DNA from: Methylobacterium sp. E-045 | GTDB lineage: Bacteria > Pseudomonadota > Alphaproteobacteria > Rhizobiales > Beijerinckiaceae | Length of the DNA stretch: 64,000 bases | Direction of reading: 5' to 3' | Assembly (NCBI RefSeq): GCF_022829685.1 | Contig: NZ_JAKSYE010000054.1 | Coordinates: 124,001-188,000, forward strand | Shown here: positions 1 through 8,984 of the stretch, piece by piece | Numbering within the stretch: the first letter of the stretch is position 1 | How the letters are laid out: the number at the start of each line of letters is the position of its first letter | Translations under genes and position numbers: made by a program | Notes under the pieces: generated by a model | Seen by the model: the letters and a program-made list of their open reading frames with translations, nothing else | The model's database searches: none | What the model was told of the DNA's origin: nothing

Positions 1-1239
1 CCCGTGGTGGCGCGCGAGGGCGCCATGGGCCGCGTCACCGTGGTCAGCGACCCGGCCCTGATCCGCTACCTGTTCGTCGAGAACGCTGCCAATTACCGCA
101 AGGACGACCTGCAGCGCCGGGTCCTCGCGCCGGGCCTCGGCAACGGCCTCCTCACGGCGGAGGGCGAGGAGTGGAAGCTCCAGCGGCGCACCCTGGCGCC
201 GATCTTCTCCGCCCGCCACGTCCTCGGCTTCGCCGCCCCCATGAACGAGGCCGGCGCGCGGATCGGCCGCCGCCTCGCCCGGCGCGACGCCACCACCGTG
301 GACGTGCCCCTGGAGATGACCCGCGTCACCCTCGACGTGCTGGAAAGGACGATCTTCACCGAAGGCCTGTCCAGCGACCCCGATGCGCTGGGCCGCGCCA
401 TCACCCGGTTCCTCGAATCGGTCGGGCCGGTGGACCCGATGGACGTGTTCGGCGTGCCGGCCTTCGTGCCGCGCATCGGCCGCCTCCGGGCGCGGCCGGC
501 GATCCGCTTCTTCGAGGAGGTGGTGAACGCCCTCATCGCGCGGCGGCGCACCCAGCTCGACGCCGGAACGGCGCCCTCCGACCTCCTGACCCTGCTGCTT
601 CAGGCGCAGGACCCGGAAACCGGCAAGGGCCTCAGCGATCTCGAGGTCAAGGCCAACATCGTCACCTTCATCGCCGCCGGTCACGAGACCACGGCGAACG
701 CGCTCACCTGGGCCCTCTACTGCCTGTCGCAGGATCAGGACGCCCGTGCCCGCGTGGAGCGCGAGGTCGATGCGGTGCAGGGCGACGGGTTCGATGCCGA
801 CGCGCTCCCCTTCACCAAGGCGGTGATGGAGGAGACGATGCGGCTGTTCCCGCCGGTGCCGTTCCTGAGCCGTCAGGCCCTCGCGGAAGACCGGATCGGC
901 CGGATCAAGATCCCCAAGGGCTCGCTGATCATGGTGGCGCCCTACGTGCTCCACCGACACCGCACCCTATGGGACGATCCGGAGGCCTTCATGCCGGAGC
1001 GGTTCCTGCCCGAAAACAGAGCGGCCGTTCAGCGCTTCTCCTATCTTCCCTTCGGAGCGGGGCCCCGCGTCTGCATCGGCCAGAGCTTCTCGCTGCAGGA
1101 AGCGGTGATCGTGCTGGCGCATATCGCCCGCGCCGCGCGCTTCTCGCTGGCGCCCGACCACGCGCCGGTCACGCCGCTGCAACGGGTGACCCTGCGGCCG
1201 GAACACGGCTTGCGGATGCAGGTGGAGCGGCGGGGCTGA
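1..1239 (+). CDS. Cytochrome P450, 5' end cut off by the window edge
   Basis: A haem-thiolate monooxygenase; the substrate cannot be told from sequence. The visible 411 residues carry the I-helix oxygen-binding motif AGHETT (around residue 225), the K-helix ExxR motif in EETMR, and the haem-binding loop FGAGPRVCIG with the thiolate Cys at about residue 357 of the visible part. The reading frame is open to base 1 and the family is usually about 450-470 residues, so some N-terminal residues, including the proline-rich hinge, lie outside the window; the GTG at base 4 need not be the true start. No ferredoxin or reductase partner is adjacent. The gene is convergent with sspB. Confidence 0.9.
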   Translation, partial: PVVAREGAMGRVTVVSDPALIRYLFVENAANYRKDDLQRRVLAPGLGNGLLTAEGEEWKLQRRTLAPIFSARHVLGFAAPMNEAGARIGRRLARRDATTVDVPLEMTRVTLDVLERTIFTEGLSSDPDALGRAITRFLESVGPVDPMDVFGVPAFVPRIGRLRARPAIRFFEEVVNALIARRRTQLDAGTAPSDLLTLLLQAQDPETGKGLSDLEVKANIVTFIAAGHETTANALTWALYCLSQDQDARARVEREVDAVQGDGFDADALPFTKAVMEETMRLFPPVPFLSRQALAEDRIGRIKIPKGSLIMVAPYVLHRHRTLWDDPEAFMPERFLPENRAAVQRFSYLPFGAGPRVCIGQSFSLQEAVIVLAHIARAARFSLAPDHAPVTPLQRVTLRPEHGLRMQVERRG

Positions 1240-1311
1240 CGCGAGGCGCTACGCCTCCCCGGGACGGGAGCGGCGGAGACCAATGCTCGCAGTCGCGAAG
1301 CGGCCTTCGCC

Positions 1312-1956
1312 TCAGCTCTTCTTGCGGAACGCGTCGAGGCTGACGACCTCGGCACCGGCCTCGCCGCCTTCGCCCTTCTTGGCCGCGGGGCGGGCGGACT
1401 TCCCGTCCGCATCCTCATCGGTCTTGTCGAGGTTCTGGCTCGCGCCCTGGGCGGGCAGGAGCTTGGGGACGCTGGCGCCGATCGCCGAGACGGCATTGCC
1501 CTTCGGCATCATTTCACTCGGCTCGGAAGCCGCGCCGCGTGCGGCGTTCTTCGTGCCCGGAGTTTGCGGCGCATCGTCCTGGGCGTCCTCGTCCGCCGTC
1601 TCGTTCAGGTCGAACTTGAGGCCGAACTGGACCGAGGGATCGAAGAACCCGCTCAAGGCGTCGAAGGGCACGAGCAGGCGCTCGGGAACTCCGGAGAAGG
1701 ACAGGCCGACCTCGAAGGAATGCTCGGTGACGCCGAGATCCCAGAACTGGTGCTGGAGGACGATGGTCATGTCCTGGGGATACTTCTCCCGCAGGCGCTG
1801 CGACATCCGCACCCCCGGGGCCTCCGTCCGGAACGAAACGTAGAAATGGTGTTCCCCCGCGAGACCTTCCCGGGCCGCGTCGGTCAACACCTTGCGCACG
1901 ACGCCGCGAAGGGCATCCTGAACCAGGAGGTCGTAACGGATGAGATCGTCTGCCAT
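1312..1956 (-). CDS. sspB: SspB-family ClpXP protease adaptor (alphaproteobacterial type)
   Basis: A 214-residue cytosolic adaptor that in this family tethers ssrA-tagged proteins to ClpXP for degradation. The N-terminal about 130 residues hold the conserved substrate-binding fold, recognisable from MADDLIRYDLLVQDALRG, TIVLQHQFWDL and FFDPSVQFGL. A long low-complexity acidic/alanine-rich linker follows, and a short C-terminal segment (VVSLDAFRKK) is in the place of the ClpX-binding tail. I chose the ATG at 1954-1956 because the family signature begins there; the open frame extends much further upstream but has no family similarity. No strong Shine-Dalgarno precedes it. Confidence 0.9.
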   Translation of the reverse strand: MADDLIRYDLLVQDALRGVVRKVLTDAAREGLAGEHHFYVSFRTEAPGVRMSQRLREKYPQDMTIVLQHQFWDLGVTEHSFEVGLSFSGVPERLLVPFDALSGFFDPSVQFGLKFDLNETADEDAQDDAPQTPGTKNAARGAASEPSEMMPKGNAVSAIGASVPKLLPAQGASQNLDKTDEDADGKSARPAAKKGEGGEAGAEVVSLDAFRKKS

Positions 1957-2011
1957 CGCTTGTCGCTTTGCCCGGTACCTGCCGGAATGTCGCGCCGACG
2001 GCGCACCGGGT

Positions 2012-2102
2012 CGGTGAATTGACGTGAAGGCTTGCCGGACTCGGGCACCGGTTTCAATCGCGCCGTTCCCACCGTGGTCTCCACGGGGGGCGGTGAATTG
2101 AC
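2012..2102. repeat. Exact 12-bp direct repeat in the sspB/CPBP divergent spacer
   Basis: The sequence CGGTGAATTGAC occurs at 2012-2023 and again at 2091-2102, 79 bp apart, in the 272-bp spacer between the divergent sspB and CPBP protease genes. Such spacing (about 7.5 helical turns) would suit a paired operator, but there is no direct evidence for a regulator. A short inverted repeat (ACCGTGGTCTCCACGG) lies between the copies. Confidence 0.4.
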
Positions 2103-2228
2103 ACCGTATCCACGTACCCGGGATTCTGGTGAAAGCGCCGGGATCGAGCGGCTTGCGCCGAAGATTGTCAGGCACCCGGTTCGGCCTCTCGACCGAACGG
2201 ACCGAATATAGAGGGAGAGGCGTCGCTT

Positions 2229-3080
2229 TTGAAGCCCGATCCTGACGTGCAGTTGTCCGACGATCGGGCAATCGGCGCAATGCTGGCCGCCACCGATGGC
2301 GCGCCGCCGCGACGCTCGCCGATCCGCCTCGCCGTGGCCGCCTTTCGCGATGCCGTCGGCCTCGTGCTGGCGACGCTCTTCGTGATGATCGCGGCGGCCA
2401 TCGCCGCCCTGCTGATCGTGCGCGTCGGCGCGGACATCCTGCAGGGCATCGATCCCTTCGCCACCGAGGCGCGCCGCCCCCGGTTGTATCCGCAGCAGCT
2501 CGTCCTGCGCGAGGTGGCAAGCGACATCCTGCGGCAATGCCTCATCGTCGCCATCGTCGTCGGGGCGGCGATCCGGTCCGGCGGCGGGGCGTGGCGCGCC
2601 AAGCTCGCCCTGACACCCGTCGAGGCGCCGGGCCTCGCTCCCACGCGTCTCCTGGCCATCCTCCTCCTCTGGCCGTTCTTCCACATCCTGTGGGTGATCG
2701 GGACGGCGGACGTCTTCCACATGGCGTTCGGCCGCCATGTCGGCCTGTCGCCCCTGCTCAGCCGGACCGGAGCCGTCGCCTGGCTCGCCTTCACGATCGT
2801 GCTGGCGCCGGTGGCGGAGGAAGTGCTGATGCGGGGGGCGATGTTCGAGCGGGCGTCGCGATTCCTCAAACCCTGGGGCGCCATCCTCTCCACCTCGGCC
2901 CTGTTCGCGCTGCTCCACCTCCAGGTCGGCAGCATCGCCCGCCCGGTCTCCCTCATCCCCCTGGCCCTGATGCTCGGCTGGCTGCGCTGGCGGACCGGGC
3001 GGCTCTGGCCCTGCATCCTGCTCCATGTCTGGAGCAATCTCGCCGTGGTCACCTACTTGCTGTGGCCGGGCCCCGCCTGA
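2229..3080 (+). CDS. CPBP-family intramembrane metalloprotease (CAAX protease/Abi type)
   Basis: A 283-residue polytopic membrane protein of the CPBP (Rce1-like) family. The three family motifs are visible: [12 protein letters not shown] (EE at 197-198, Arg202), a histidine at H230 in ALLHLQVG, and HVWSN (H266, N270). At least six hydrophobic segments are apparent. The predicted start is a TTG preceded by a strong purine tract GAGGGAGAGG (2211-2220), which decides it over the ATG at 2280. Bacterial members act in peptide maturation or phage defence, or are of unknown role; nothing in the context narrows this. It lies just upstream of thyA, without obvious coupling. Confidence 0.85.
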   Translation: MKPDPDVQLSDDRAIGAMLAATDGAPPRRSPIRLAVAAFRDAVGLVLATLFVMIAAAIAALLIVRVGADILQGIDPFATEARRPRLYPQQLVLREVASDILRQCLIVAIVVGAAIRSGGGAWRAKLALTPVEAPGLAPTRLLAILLLWPFFHILWVIGTADVFHMAFGRHVGLSPLLSRTGAVAWLAFTIVLAPVAEEVLMRGAMFERASRFLKPWGAILSTSALFALLHLQVGSIARPVSLIPLALMLGWLRWRTGRLWPCILLHVWSNLAVVTYLLWPGPA

Positions 3081-3136
3081 CCGCTCGCCTCGCGGCCCCG
3101 TTCGGGGTATCGCGGGAGACGGAACATGGGACCCCG

Positions 3137-3931
3137 ATGCACGCGTATCATCAGCTTCTCGAACGCATCCTCTCCGAGGGAACGCGCAAGGACGACCGGA
3201 CCGGCACGGGGACGCTCTCGGTCTTCGGCCACCAGATGCGTTTCGACCTGTCGGAGGGCTTTCCCCTCGTCACGACGAAGCAGCTGCACCTGCGATCGAT
3301 CATCCACGAATTGCTGTGGTTCCTCACCGGCGACACCAACGTGCGGGCCCTGCAGGCCAACGGCGTCACGATCTGGGACGAATGGGCCGATGCGAACGGC
3401 GATCTCGGCCCGGTCTACGGGAAGCAATGGCGCTCGTGGGCGAAGCCCGACGGCGGCGCCGTGGACCAGATCGCCTGGCTCGTGGACGAGATACGGCGAA
3501 ACCCGGATTCGCGGCGGCTGATCGTCTCGGCCTGGAACCCGGCCGACCTCGACAGCATGGCGCTGGCGCCCTGCCATTGCCTGTTCCAGTTCTACGTCGC
3601 CGACGGACGGCTCTCGTGCCAACTCTACCAGCGCTCGGCCGACGTGTTCCTCGGCGTGCCCTTCAACATCGCGTCCTACGCGCTCCTCACCGCCATGATC
3701 GCGCAGGTGACCGGGCTCCGGCCCGGCGATTTCGTCCACACGCTCGGCGACGCCCATCTCTATGTGAACCATCTCGAACAGGCCCGGCTGCAGCTCACGC
3801 GGGAGCAGCGTCCCCTGCCGCGTCTCGTCCTCGCCCCGGAGGTCCGCTCGGTGTTCGATTTTCGTTTCGAGGACATCGCCATCGAAGGCTATGACCCGCA
3901 TCCCGCCATCCGCGCGCCGGTGGCGGTCTAG
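3137..3931 (+). CDS. thyA: Thymidylate synthase
   Basis: Converts dUMP and 5,10-methylene-tetrahydrofolate to dTMP and dihydrofolate in the cytosol. The length (264 residues) equals that of the E. coli enzyme, and the catalytic cysteine falls at residue 146 in [12 protein letters not shown], the same number as in E. coli. The dUMP/folate-binding segment [16 protein letters not shown] follows it. The ATG at 3137 was chosen by alignment with the family start ([12 protein letters not shown]). The product dihydrofolate needs DHFR for recycling; a DHFR gene follows but on the opposite strand, only 7 bp after the stop, and with foreign base composition. Confidence 0.97.
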   Translation: MHAYHQLLERILSEGTRKDDRTGTGTLSVFGHQMRFDLSEGFPLVTTKQLHLRSIIHELLWFLTGDTNVRALQANGVTIWDEWADANGDLGPVYGKQWRSWAKPDGGAVDQIAWLVDEIRRNPDSRRLIVSAWNPADLDSMALAPCHCLFQFYVADGRLSCQLYQRSADVFLGVPFNIASYALLTAMIAQVTGLRPGDFVHTLGDAHLYVNHLEQARLQLTREQRPLPRLVLAPEVRSVFDFRFEDIAIEGYDPHPAIRAPVAV

Positions 3932-3938
3932 CTATTAC

Positions 3939-4634
3939 TCAACATGCCACAAGCTGCGGCAATGGCAGAGGAAACTGCTCCTCATATATGCCCCCTGGCT
4001 TTCTAAGTTTTTCCGTGAAATTCGGAAGATTTTTTCCGATAATATCGGTATTACTCTGTGAATAAAATTCCGATATATCCCTATTTCGTGTATATTTAAG
4101 CTTTCTTTCTAAAACAGAAATTTGAAAGTCGTACTGATCTACGTCAGAAGCTACATAGTTTTTCCGACCGATCACACTCCATTCACGCATGTCAAATTTG
4201 TTCTTGAAAAATGCATCTCCATTTTTGAAATCATGGAAAACTTCCGTAAGATAGATCTTAGTGAAAAGCTTATCAAATAACTCGTATATCTGTGCGCCAC
4301 CCATTACGATAATCTGGCGCCGATCTTTGATGATCGAAAAAAAATCCGCTAGGAACAATGCCATTTCTGGCGTCCTGACCCAAATAAGATTCTCCAGATC
4401 TCGCCCCGGCTTATTTGATAAAACAATATTGGTTCGGTTTGGAAGTGGGCGTCCGAGCGACTCAAACGTCTTTCGCCCCATAATTACAACGTTGCCTTCT
4501 GTCACCGACCGAAAAAACTTCATGTCAGTCTTTAGACGCCAGGGCAGATTATTTTCGCAGCCGATCACGCCGCCTGGGCTACTCCGGGCGACTATGTACG
4601 CAATTGGTGGCATAGGGCGATCGATTGGCTTCAT
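3939..4634 (-). CDS. folA: Dihydrofolate reductase, AT-rich and probably horizontally acquired
   Basis: Reduces dihydrofolate to tetrahydrofolate with NADPH. The 231-residue protein shows GVIGCENNLPW, the acidic active-site residue Asp37 in WRLKTDMKFF, the cofactor segment IMGRKTFESLGRPLPNR and the VMGGAQIYE loop. The reductase fold ends near residue 178; about 53 further residues form an unusual tail with no recognised domain. Base composition is about 40% G+C (one line counted at 32%, another at 43%) with AT-rich codons, against roughly 65-70% around it. It is convergent with thyA. Met8 (MPPIAYIV) is an alternative start. In many Rhizobiales a native folA lies between thyA and hflK in the same direction, so this looks like a replacement by a foreign gene. 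Trimethoprim sensitivity cannot be judged from sequence alone. Confidence 0.93.
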   Translation of the reverse strand: MKPIDRPMPPIAYIVARSSPGGVIGCENNLPWRLKTDMKFFRSVTEGNVVIMGRKTFESLGRPLPNRTNIVLSNKPGRDLENLIWVRTPEMALFLADFFSIIKDRRQIIVMGGAQIYELFDKLFTKIYLTEVFHDFKNGDAFFKNKFDMREWSVIGRKNYVASDVDQYDFQISVLERKLKYTRNRDISEFYSQSNTDIIGKNLPNFTEKLRKPGGIYEEQFPLPLPQLVAC

Positions 4635-5195
4635 TTTACACTTTTCGGCTTTTCGTTTTGACGACCAAGGCCGTCAGCACCATCGACTGTGGGTAGAAAC
4701 GGTTAAGGTTGGGTTTGAAAGATTTTTATCCTATACTCCAAAGAGGTACGTAAGGTCGACCTAGCGTAGCAGTGGTGACCTTCGTGAAAATTCATGTGCG
4801 CGATTCTTGCGTCCTTGCCAAACCTGCGATCCCATGAAAGCGCAGCTTGGCCTTTGAAGCTCACCGGCTTTCACTGGCAGGCGCGCTTTCGCTTGCATCT
4901 ATTTTGGCCGTCAGGTTCTCAACGAGATGTGCATCTGATTCGTCGCCCACCCGCCCGGCGAGCGGGATGAATGCGCCTTCGCGTTCGTTGATCTGGAACG
5001 GGTCCGGTAACTCTACGCCGCGACGCATCGCGCAAGAGCGCACGGCGCTGTTGCCTTTCCTCTTCGCGATGCCCACTTGCCAGCCTTGACAGGACGGAGT
5101 GGTGACACTCAGTACCGTAGGACGGATCGGCCCGAGGCGAGCGCGCGCCGGGTCGGCAGCGAACGACACTGCCTCAGCAGGAGATATCGGCGAGC
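4635..5195. other. Intergenic stretch between folA and hflK, no confident gene
   Basis: The first about 200 bp share the low G+C of the DHFR gene and should hold its leftward promoter; AGTATAGGATAAAA on the minus strand is a loose -10-like candidate near 4728-4741. From about 4860 the composition returns to that of the host. A 102-codon frame on the minus strand (4861-5169) and a 80-codon frame on the plus strand resemble nothing I know and have no ribosome-binding site. No remnant of a native folA is recognisable. Confidence 0.5.
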
Positions 5196-6368
5196 ATGCC
5201 TTGGAGCAATCAAAGCGGCGGCGGTGGCGGCAACGGGGGAGGGCCCTGGGGCCGTGGCGGCGGCGGCAATGGAGGCGGGGGCGGCCCGTGGGGTAGCGGC
5301 GGTGGCGGCGGCGGAAAGACGCCTCCGGACCTCGAAGAGATCCTCCGTCGCGGCCAGGACCGCCTGCGCGGAATCATTCCCGGCGGCTCCATGGGCGGTG
5401 GCAAGGGTGTCGCCATAGCCGGCGGCATCGTCGTGCTGGTCTGGCTCGCCACCGGCATCTACACGGTCGCGCCGCAGCAGGTCGGCATCGAGACGATCTT
5501 CGGTCGCTACACCAACACCACCGGGCAGGGCCCGCACTACAACTTCCCCTATCCGATCGGCGCGGTGACGAAGCCGAATGTCGGGCAGGTCAACAGCGTC
5601 CAGATCGGCTATCGCGCCGGCGTCGGCTCGCAGTCGCGGTCCCGCGACCTGCCCGAGGAGAGCCTGATGCTCACGGGCGACGAGAACATCGTCGATCTCG
5701 ATTTCGAGGTGCAGTGGCGCATCAACCCGCTGAAGGCATCGGATTTCGTCTTCAACCTCGAGAATCCCGAAGGCACCATCAAGGCAATCTCCGAAAGCGC
5801 CATGCGCGAGGTGATCGGTCGCCGCAACATCCAGGCGATCCTCACCAACGAGCAGTCCAGCGTGGCCCAGGAGGTCAAGGAGATCACCCAGAAGGCCCTC
5901 GACGAATACGGCGCCGGCGTCCGGATCGAGGTGGTCCAGCTCGTGGCCGTCAACCCGCCGCCGGACGTCCGGCCGGCCTTCATCGACGTCAACGCGGCCC
6001 AGCAGGATGCGGAGCGCGCGCAGAACGAAGCCCGCACCTATGCTAGCCGCGAGGTTCCGCAGGCGCGCGGTAAGGCTTCGCAGATCGTCCAGGCGGCCGA
6101 GGCCTACAAGACCCAGGCGACGGCGGATGCCACCGGTCAGGCAGCCCGCTTCCAGCAGGTCTACGAATCCTACAAGCTCGCACCGGCGATCAGCCGCGAG
6201 CGCATCTTCCTCGAAACGATGGAGCGGGTCCTGGGCTCGGTCAACAAGGTCATCATCGACCAGAACGGAACCGGCGTGGCCGGTGGCGCAACGGGCGCGG
6301 GCGTCGTCCCCGTGCTTCCCCTGACCGAATTCGGCAACCGCAACGCCAATACGGGAGCCGCCCGATGA
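5196..6368 (+). CDS. hflK: HflK, membrane SPFH protein modulating FtsH protease
   Basis: Forms with HflC a periplasm-exposed complex that surrounds and modulates the FtsH membrane protease. The 390-residue protein starts with a glycine/tryptophan-rich cytoplasmic segment (about residues 7-47, many GGGG and GPWG units), has a single transmembrane helix (about 68-88, GVAIAGGIVVLVWLATGIYT) and then an SPFH/band-7 domain and a helical region. The ATG at 5196 is supported by AGGAGA at 5179-5184. The stop overlaps the hflC start (ATGA), so the two are translationally coupled. The order hflK-hflC-degP is conserved in Rhizobiales. Confidence 0.95.
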   Translation: MPWSNQSGGGGGNGGGPWGRGGGGNGGGGGPWGSGGGGGGKTPPDLEEILRRGQDRLRGIIPGGSMGGGKGVAIAGGIVVLVWLATGIYTVAPQQVGIETIFGRYTNTTGQGPHYNFPYPIGAVTKPNVGQVNSVQIGYRAGVGSQSRSRDLPEESLMLTGDENIVDLDFEVQWRINPLKASDFVFNLENPEGTIKAISESAMREVIGRRNIQAILTNEQSSVAQEVKEITQKALDEYGAGVRIEVVQLVAVNPPPDVRPAFIDVNAAQQDAERAQNEARTYASREVPQARGKASQIVQAAEAYKTQATADATGQAARFQQVYESYKLAPAISRERIFLETMERVLGSVNKVIIDQNGTGVAGGATGAGVVPVLPLTEFGNRNANTGAAR

Positions 6369-7318
6369 ACGGTTCCGCACTTCGCACGGGTGGCGTCTTC
6401 CTCCTCGCGGTGATCGCCGTCGCCCTCTACGCCTCGGTCTTCACCGTGGGCCAGATGCAGCAGGCCCTGGTGATCCAGTTCGGCCGTGTCCGCACGGTCC
6501 TCAACCAGACGGGAACCGAGAAGCCCGGCCTCTACTTCAAGGTTCCGTTCATCGAGAACGTCGTGCTGTTCGACAAGCGCGTCCTCGATCTCGACCTCCC
6601 GGTCCAGACACTCCTGACCGCCGACAGGCAGAACCTCGAAGTCGACGCCTTCGCCCGCTATCGGATCATCGATCCGCTGCGCTTCTACCAGTCGGCCAAC
6701 AACGTGCTGCGTGCCAACACCCTGCTGGCGAGCTTCACCAACTCGGCGCTGCGCAACGTGCTGGCCCGCTCCACCCGCGACGCCATCGTGCGGACCGAGC
6801 GCTCGCACCTGATGAACGTGATCCAGGCCGACGTGAACACCCAGGCCAAGGAACTCGGCGTCGAGATCGTCGACCTGCGCATGACCCGCGTCGATCTGCC
6901 GGCGCAGAACTCCACCGCCGTCTACAAGCGCATGATCACGGAGCGTAACCGCGAGGCCGCCGATATCCGCGCCAACGGCGACCAGATCTCGGCGACGATC
7001 AAGGCGAAGGCCGACCGTGACGTGACGGTGCTGCTCTCCGAGGCCAACCAGACCGCCGAGACCCTGCGCGGCCAGGGCGACGGCGACAGGAACCGCATCC
7101 TTGTCGAGGCCTTCGGGAAGGATGCGGATTTCTTCGCCTTCTACCGGTCGATGCAGGCCTACGAGACGAGCCTGAAGGGGTCGGAGACGCGCCTCGTCAT
7201 CAATCCGAACTCGGACTTCTTCCGCTACTTCAACGATCCGCAGGGCCGTGCTCCGGCAACGACCCCACGGTCCGCCGGAGCTTCGGAGCCGGGCGCGACG
7301 ACCGGCACGGTTCGCTGA
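6365..7318 (+). CDS. hflC: HflC, partner of HflK in FtsH modulation
   Basis: A 317-residue SPFH-domain protein with an N-terminal membrane anchor (about residues 8-30) and a band-7 domain typical of HflC (QMQQALVIQFGRVR, then TERNREAADIRANG in the helical part). It starts four bases inside hflK with the ATGA overlap, as is usual for this pair. The C-terminal about 25 residues are Pro/Ala/Ser-rich and probably disordered. The encoded complex acts at the cytoplasmic membrane, and the periplasmic protease gene downstream completes a quality-control cluster. Confidence 0.95.
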   Translation: MNGSALRTGGVFLLAVIAVALYASVFTVGQMQQALVIQFGRVRTVLNQTGTEKPGLYFKVPFIENVVLFDKRVLDLDLPVQTLLTADRQNLEVDAFARYRIIDPLRFYQSANNVLRANTLLASFTNSALRNVLARSTRDAIVRTERSHLMNVIQADVNTQAKELGVEIVDLRMTRVDLPAQNSTAVYKRMITERNREAADIRANGDQISATIKAKADRDVTVLLSEANQTAETLRGQGDGDRNRILVEAFGKDADFFAFYRSMQAYETSLKGSETRLVINPNSDFFRYFNDPQGRAPATTPRSAGASEPGATTGTVR

Positions 7319-7347
7319 GGGCCGGCCTCATCGTCCGATCGACCCTT

Positions 7348-7371
7348 GATCGTCCGCCCCGGCGGACGATC
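7348..7371. repeat. Perfect 11-bp inverted repeat between hflC and degP
   Basis: GATCGTCCGCC (7348-7358) and GGCGGACGATC (7361-7371) form a perfect hairpin with two spacer bases, 30 bp after the hflC stop. No T-run follows, so it is not a classical terminator. It could stabilise or process the hflKC message, or be an operator for separate control of degP. Its position argues against the ATG at 7374 as the degP start. Confidence 0.6.
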
Positions 7372-7400
7372 TAATGCCTCGTTCCAACAAGAGGTCGACC

Positions 7401-8924
7401 ATGATTTCCGCTGCGGGCGCCACGACGGCGCGACGTCCCCGGGCATTCAGCCACTCAGCGCGCTCGGCCTTCGCCGCCCTGTCGCTGGCAACCGCCGTGG
7501 CCGTCACCGGCCTCGCGAGCCCGGCCCTCGCAAAGGGTCCCGAATCCCTCGCCGACCTCGCGGACCAGGTCACCGACGCGGTGGTGAACATCTCGGCCTC
7601 CACCACGGTGGAAGCCAAGGCACCCGGCCGGACGATGCCAAAGCTGCCTGAGGGCACGCCGTTCGAAGATCTCTTCGAGGAGTTCTTCAACAAGCGCGGC
7701 CAGCGCGGCGAGGGAGATTCGCCGCGTCCTCAATCGCGCAAGTCGAACTCCCTCGGTTCGGGATTCATCATCGACGCCTCGGGCATCGTGGTGACGAACA
7801 ACCACGTCATCGGCGACGCCAACGACATCCAGGTGATCCTGCACAACGGCACCAAGCTGAAGGCCGAGATCATCGGCAAGGATCCGAAGATCGATCTCGC
7901 CGTCCTGCGGGTGAAGCCGGAGGCCGACAAGCCGCTGAAGGCCGTGCCGTTCGGCGATTCCGAAAAGATGCGCCCCGGCGATTGGGTCATCGCCATCGGA
8001 AACCCGTTCGGACTCGGCGGATCGGTCTCGGCCGGCATCGTGTCCGCCCGCGGACGCAACATCGAATCCGGCCCCTACGACAACTACATCCAGACCGACG
8101 CGGCCATCAACAAGGGTAATTCCGGCGGCCCGCTGTTCAACATGGACGGCGAGGTGATCGGCATCAACACGGCGATCCTGTCGCCCACCGGCGGCTCGGT
8201 GGGTATCGGCTTCGCCGTCCCCTCCGCCACCGCGTCCCAGGTCATCGACCAGCTGCGCGAGTTCGGCGAGGTCCGCCGCGGCTGGCTCGGCGTCCGCATC
8301 CAGAACGTCGACGACGCCACTGCCGATGCCCTCGGCCTCAAGGGCGGGGCGAAGGGCGCGCTCATCGCCGGCGTCGACGAGAAGGGCCCCGCCAAGACGT
8401 CGGGCCTGGAGGTCGGCGACGTCATCACCAAGTTCAACGGGACGGTGGTGAAGTCCTCCAGCGACCTGCCACGCATCGTCGCCTCCACGCCGGTGGGCAA
8501 GGTGGTCGAGGTCATCGTCGTCCGGAAGGGCGCCGAGACGACGAAATCCGTCACCCTCGGTCGTCTCGACGACCCGGAGAAGCCGCAGCTCGCCAACGTC
8601 AGGCAGCCGGACGCGGAGCCTGCCATCCGTCAGGCGCTGGGGCTCAACCTGTCGGGGATTACCGACGAGCTGCGCCGCCGCTACAGCATCAAGGACAGCG
8701 TGAAAGGCGTCGTCGTCACGCGCGTCGACCCGAATTCCACCGCCGCCGACAAGCAGATCAAGCCCGGCGAAGTCATCGTCGAGGTCGGCCAGGAATCGGT
8801 CTCGACGCCCGCCGACGTGACGAAGCGTGTCGATCAGCTGAAGAAGGAGAATCGCAAATCCGTTCTCCTCCTCGTGGCGGCCGCATCGGGCGACGTCCGC
8901 TTCGTGGCGATCGGTCTCGAATAG
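7401..8924 (+). CDS. degP: DegP/HtrA-type periplasmic serine protease (Do family)
   Basis: A periplasmic protease/chaperone for misfolded envelope proteins. From the ATG at 7401 it has 507 residues: a signal peptide ending near SPALA-KG, a trypsin-like domain with the triad His135 (TNNHVIG), Asp165 (KIDLAVLRV) and Ser241 (GNSGGPLFN), then two PDZ domains (starting near RRGWLGVRIQ and in the C-terminal third). I chose 7401 because AAGAGG precedes it at good distance; the upstream ATG at 7374 abuts a hairpin and has no ribosome-binding site. It follows hflKC, 82 bp away, and ends at a strong terminator. Confidence 0.95.
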   Translation: MISAAGATTARRPRAFSHSARSAFAALSLATAVAVTGLASPALAKGPESLADLADQVTDAVVNISASTTVEAKAPGRTMPKLPEGTPFEDLFEEFFNKRGQRGEGDSPRPQSRKSNSLGSGFIIDASGIVVTNNHVIGDANDIQVILHNGTKLKAEIIGKDPKIDLAVLRVKPEADKPLKAVPFGDSEKMRPGDWVIAIGNPFGLGGSVSAGIVSARGRNIESGPYDNYIQTDAAINKGNSGGPLFNMDGEVIGINTAILSPTGGSVGIGFAVPSATASQVIDQLREFGEVRRGWLGVRIQNVDDATADALGLKGGAKGALIAGVDEKGPAKTSGLEVGDVITKFNGTVVKSSSDLPRIVASTPVGKVVEVIVVRKGAETTKSVTLGRLDDPEKPQLANVRQPDAEPAIRQALGLNLSGITDELRRRYSIKDSVKGVVVTRVDPNSTAADKQIKPGEVIVEVGQESVSTPADVTKRVDQLKKENRKSVLLLVAAASGDVRFVAIGLE

Positions 8925-8952
8925 GCCCCCCCCGACTCCTGCGCTTCGTAGA

Positions 8953-8981
8953 GGCCGTCACCCCCGGGTGGCGGCCTTTTT
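8953..8981 (+). terminator. Rho-independent terminator after degP
   Basis: An 11-bp GC-rich stem, GGCCGTCACCC with GGGTGGCGGCC (one G-T pair), with a very short loop, is followed by TTTTT. It lies 28 bp after the degP stop and just before the convergent serB stop. Confidence 0.85.
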
Positions 8982-8984
8982 CCG

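Noticed and set aside
1243..1257. Short hairpin GAGGCG-CTA-CGCCTC between the P450 gene and sspB as a terminator
   Set aside because: Only 6 bp of stem and no T-run.
2207..2212. TATAGA as a -10 box for the CPBP protease gene
   Set aside because: It overlaps the ribosome-binding site of the gene, so a start there would remove it; no matching -35 was seen.
4861..5169. A 102-codon minus-strand frame between folA and hflK
   Set aside because: No ribosome-binding site or family resemblance; more likely background in host-composition DNA. I could not recognise it as a native folA relic.
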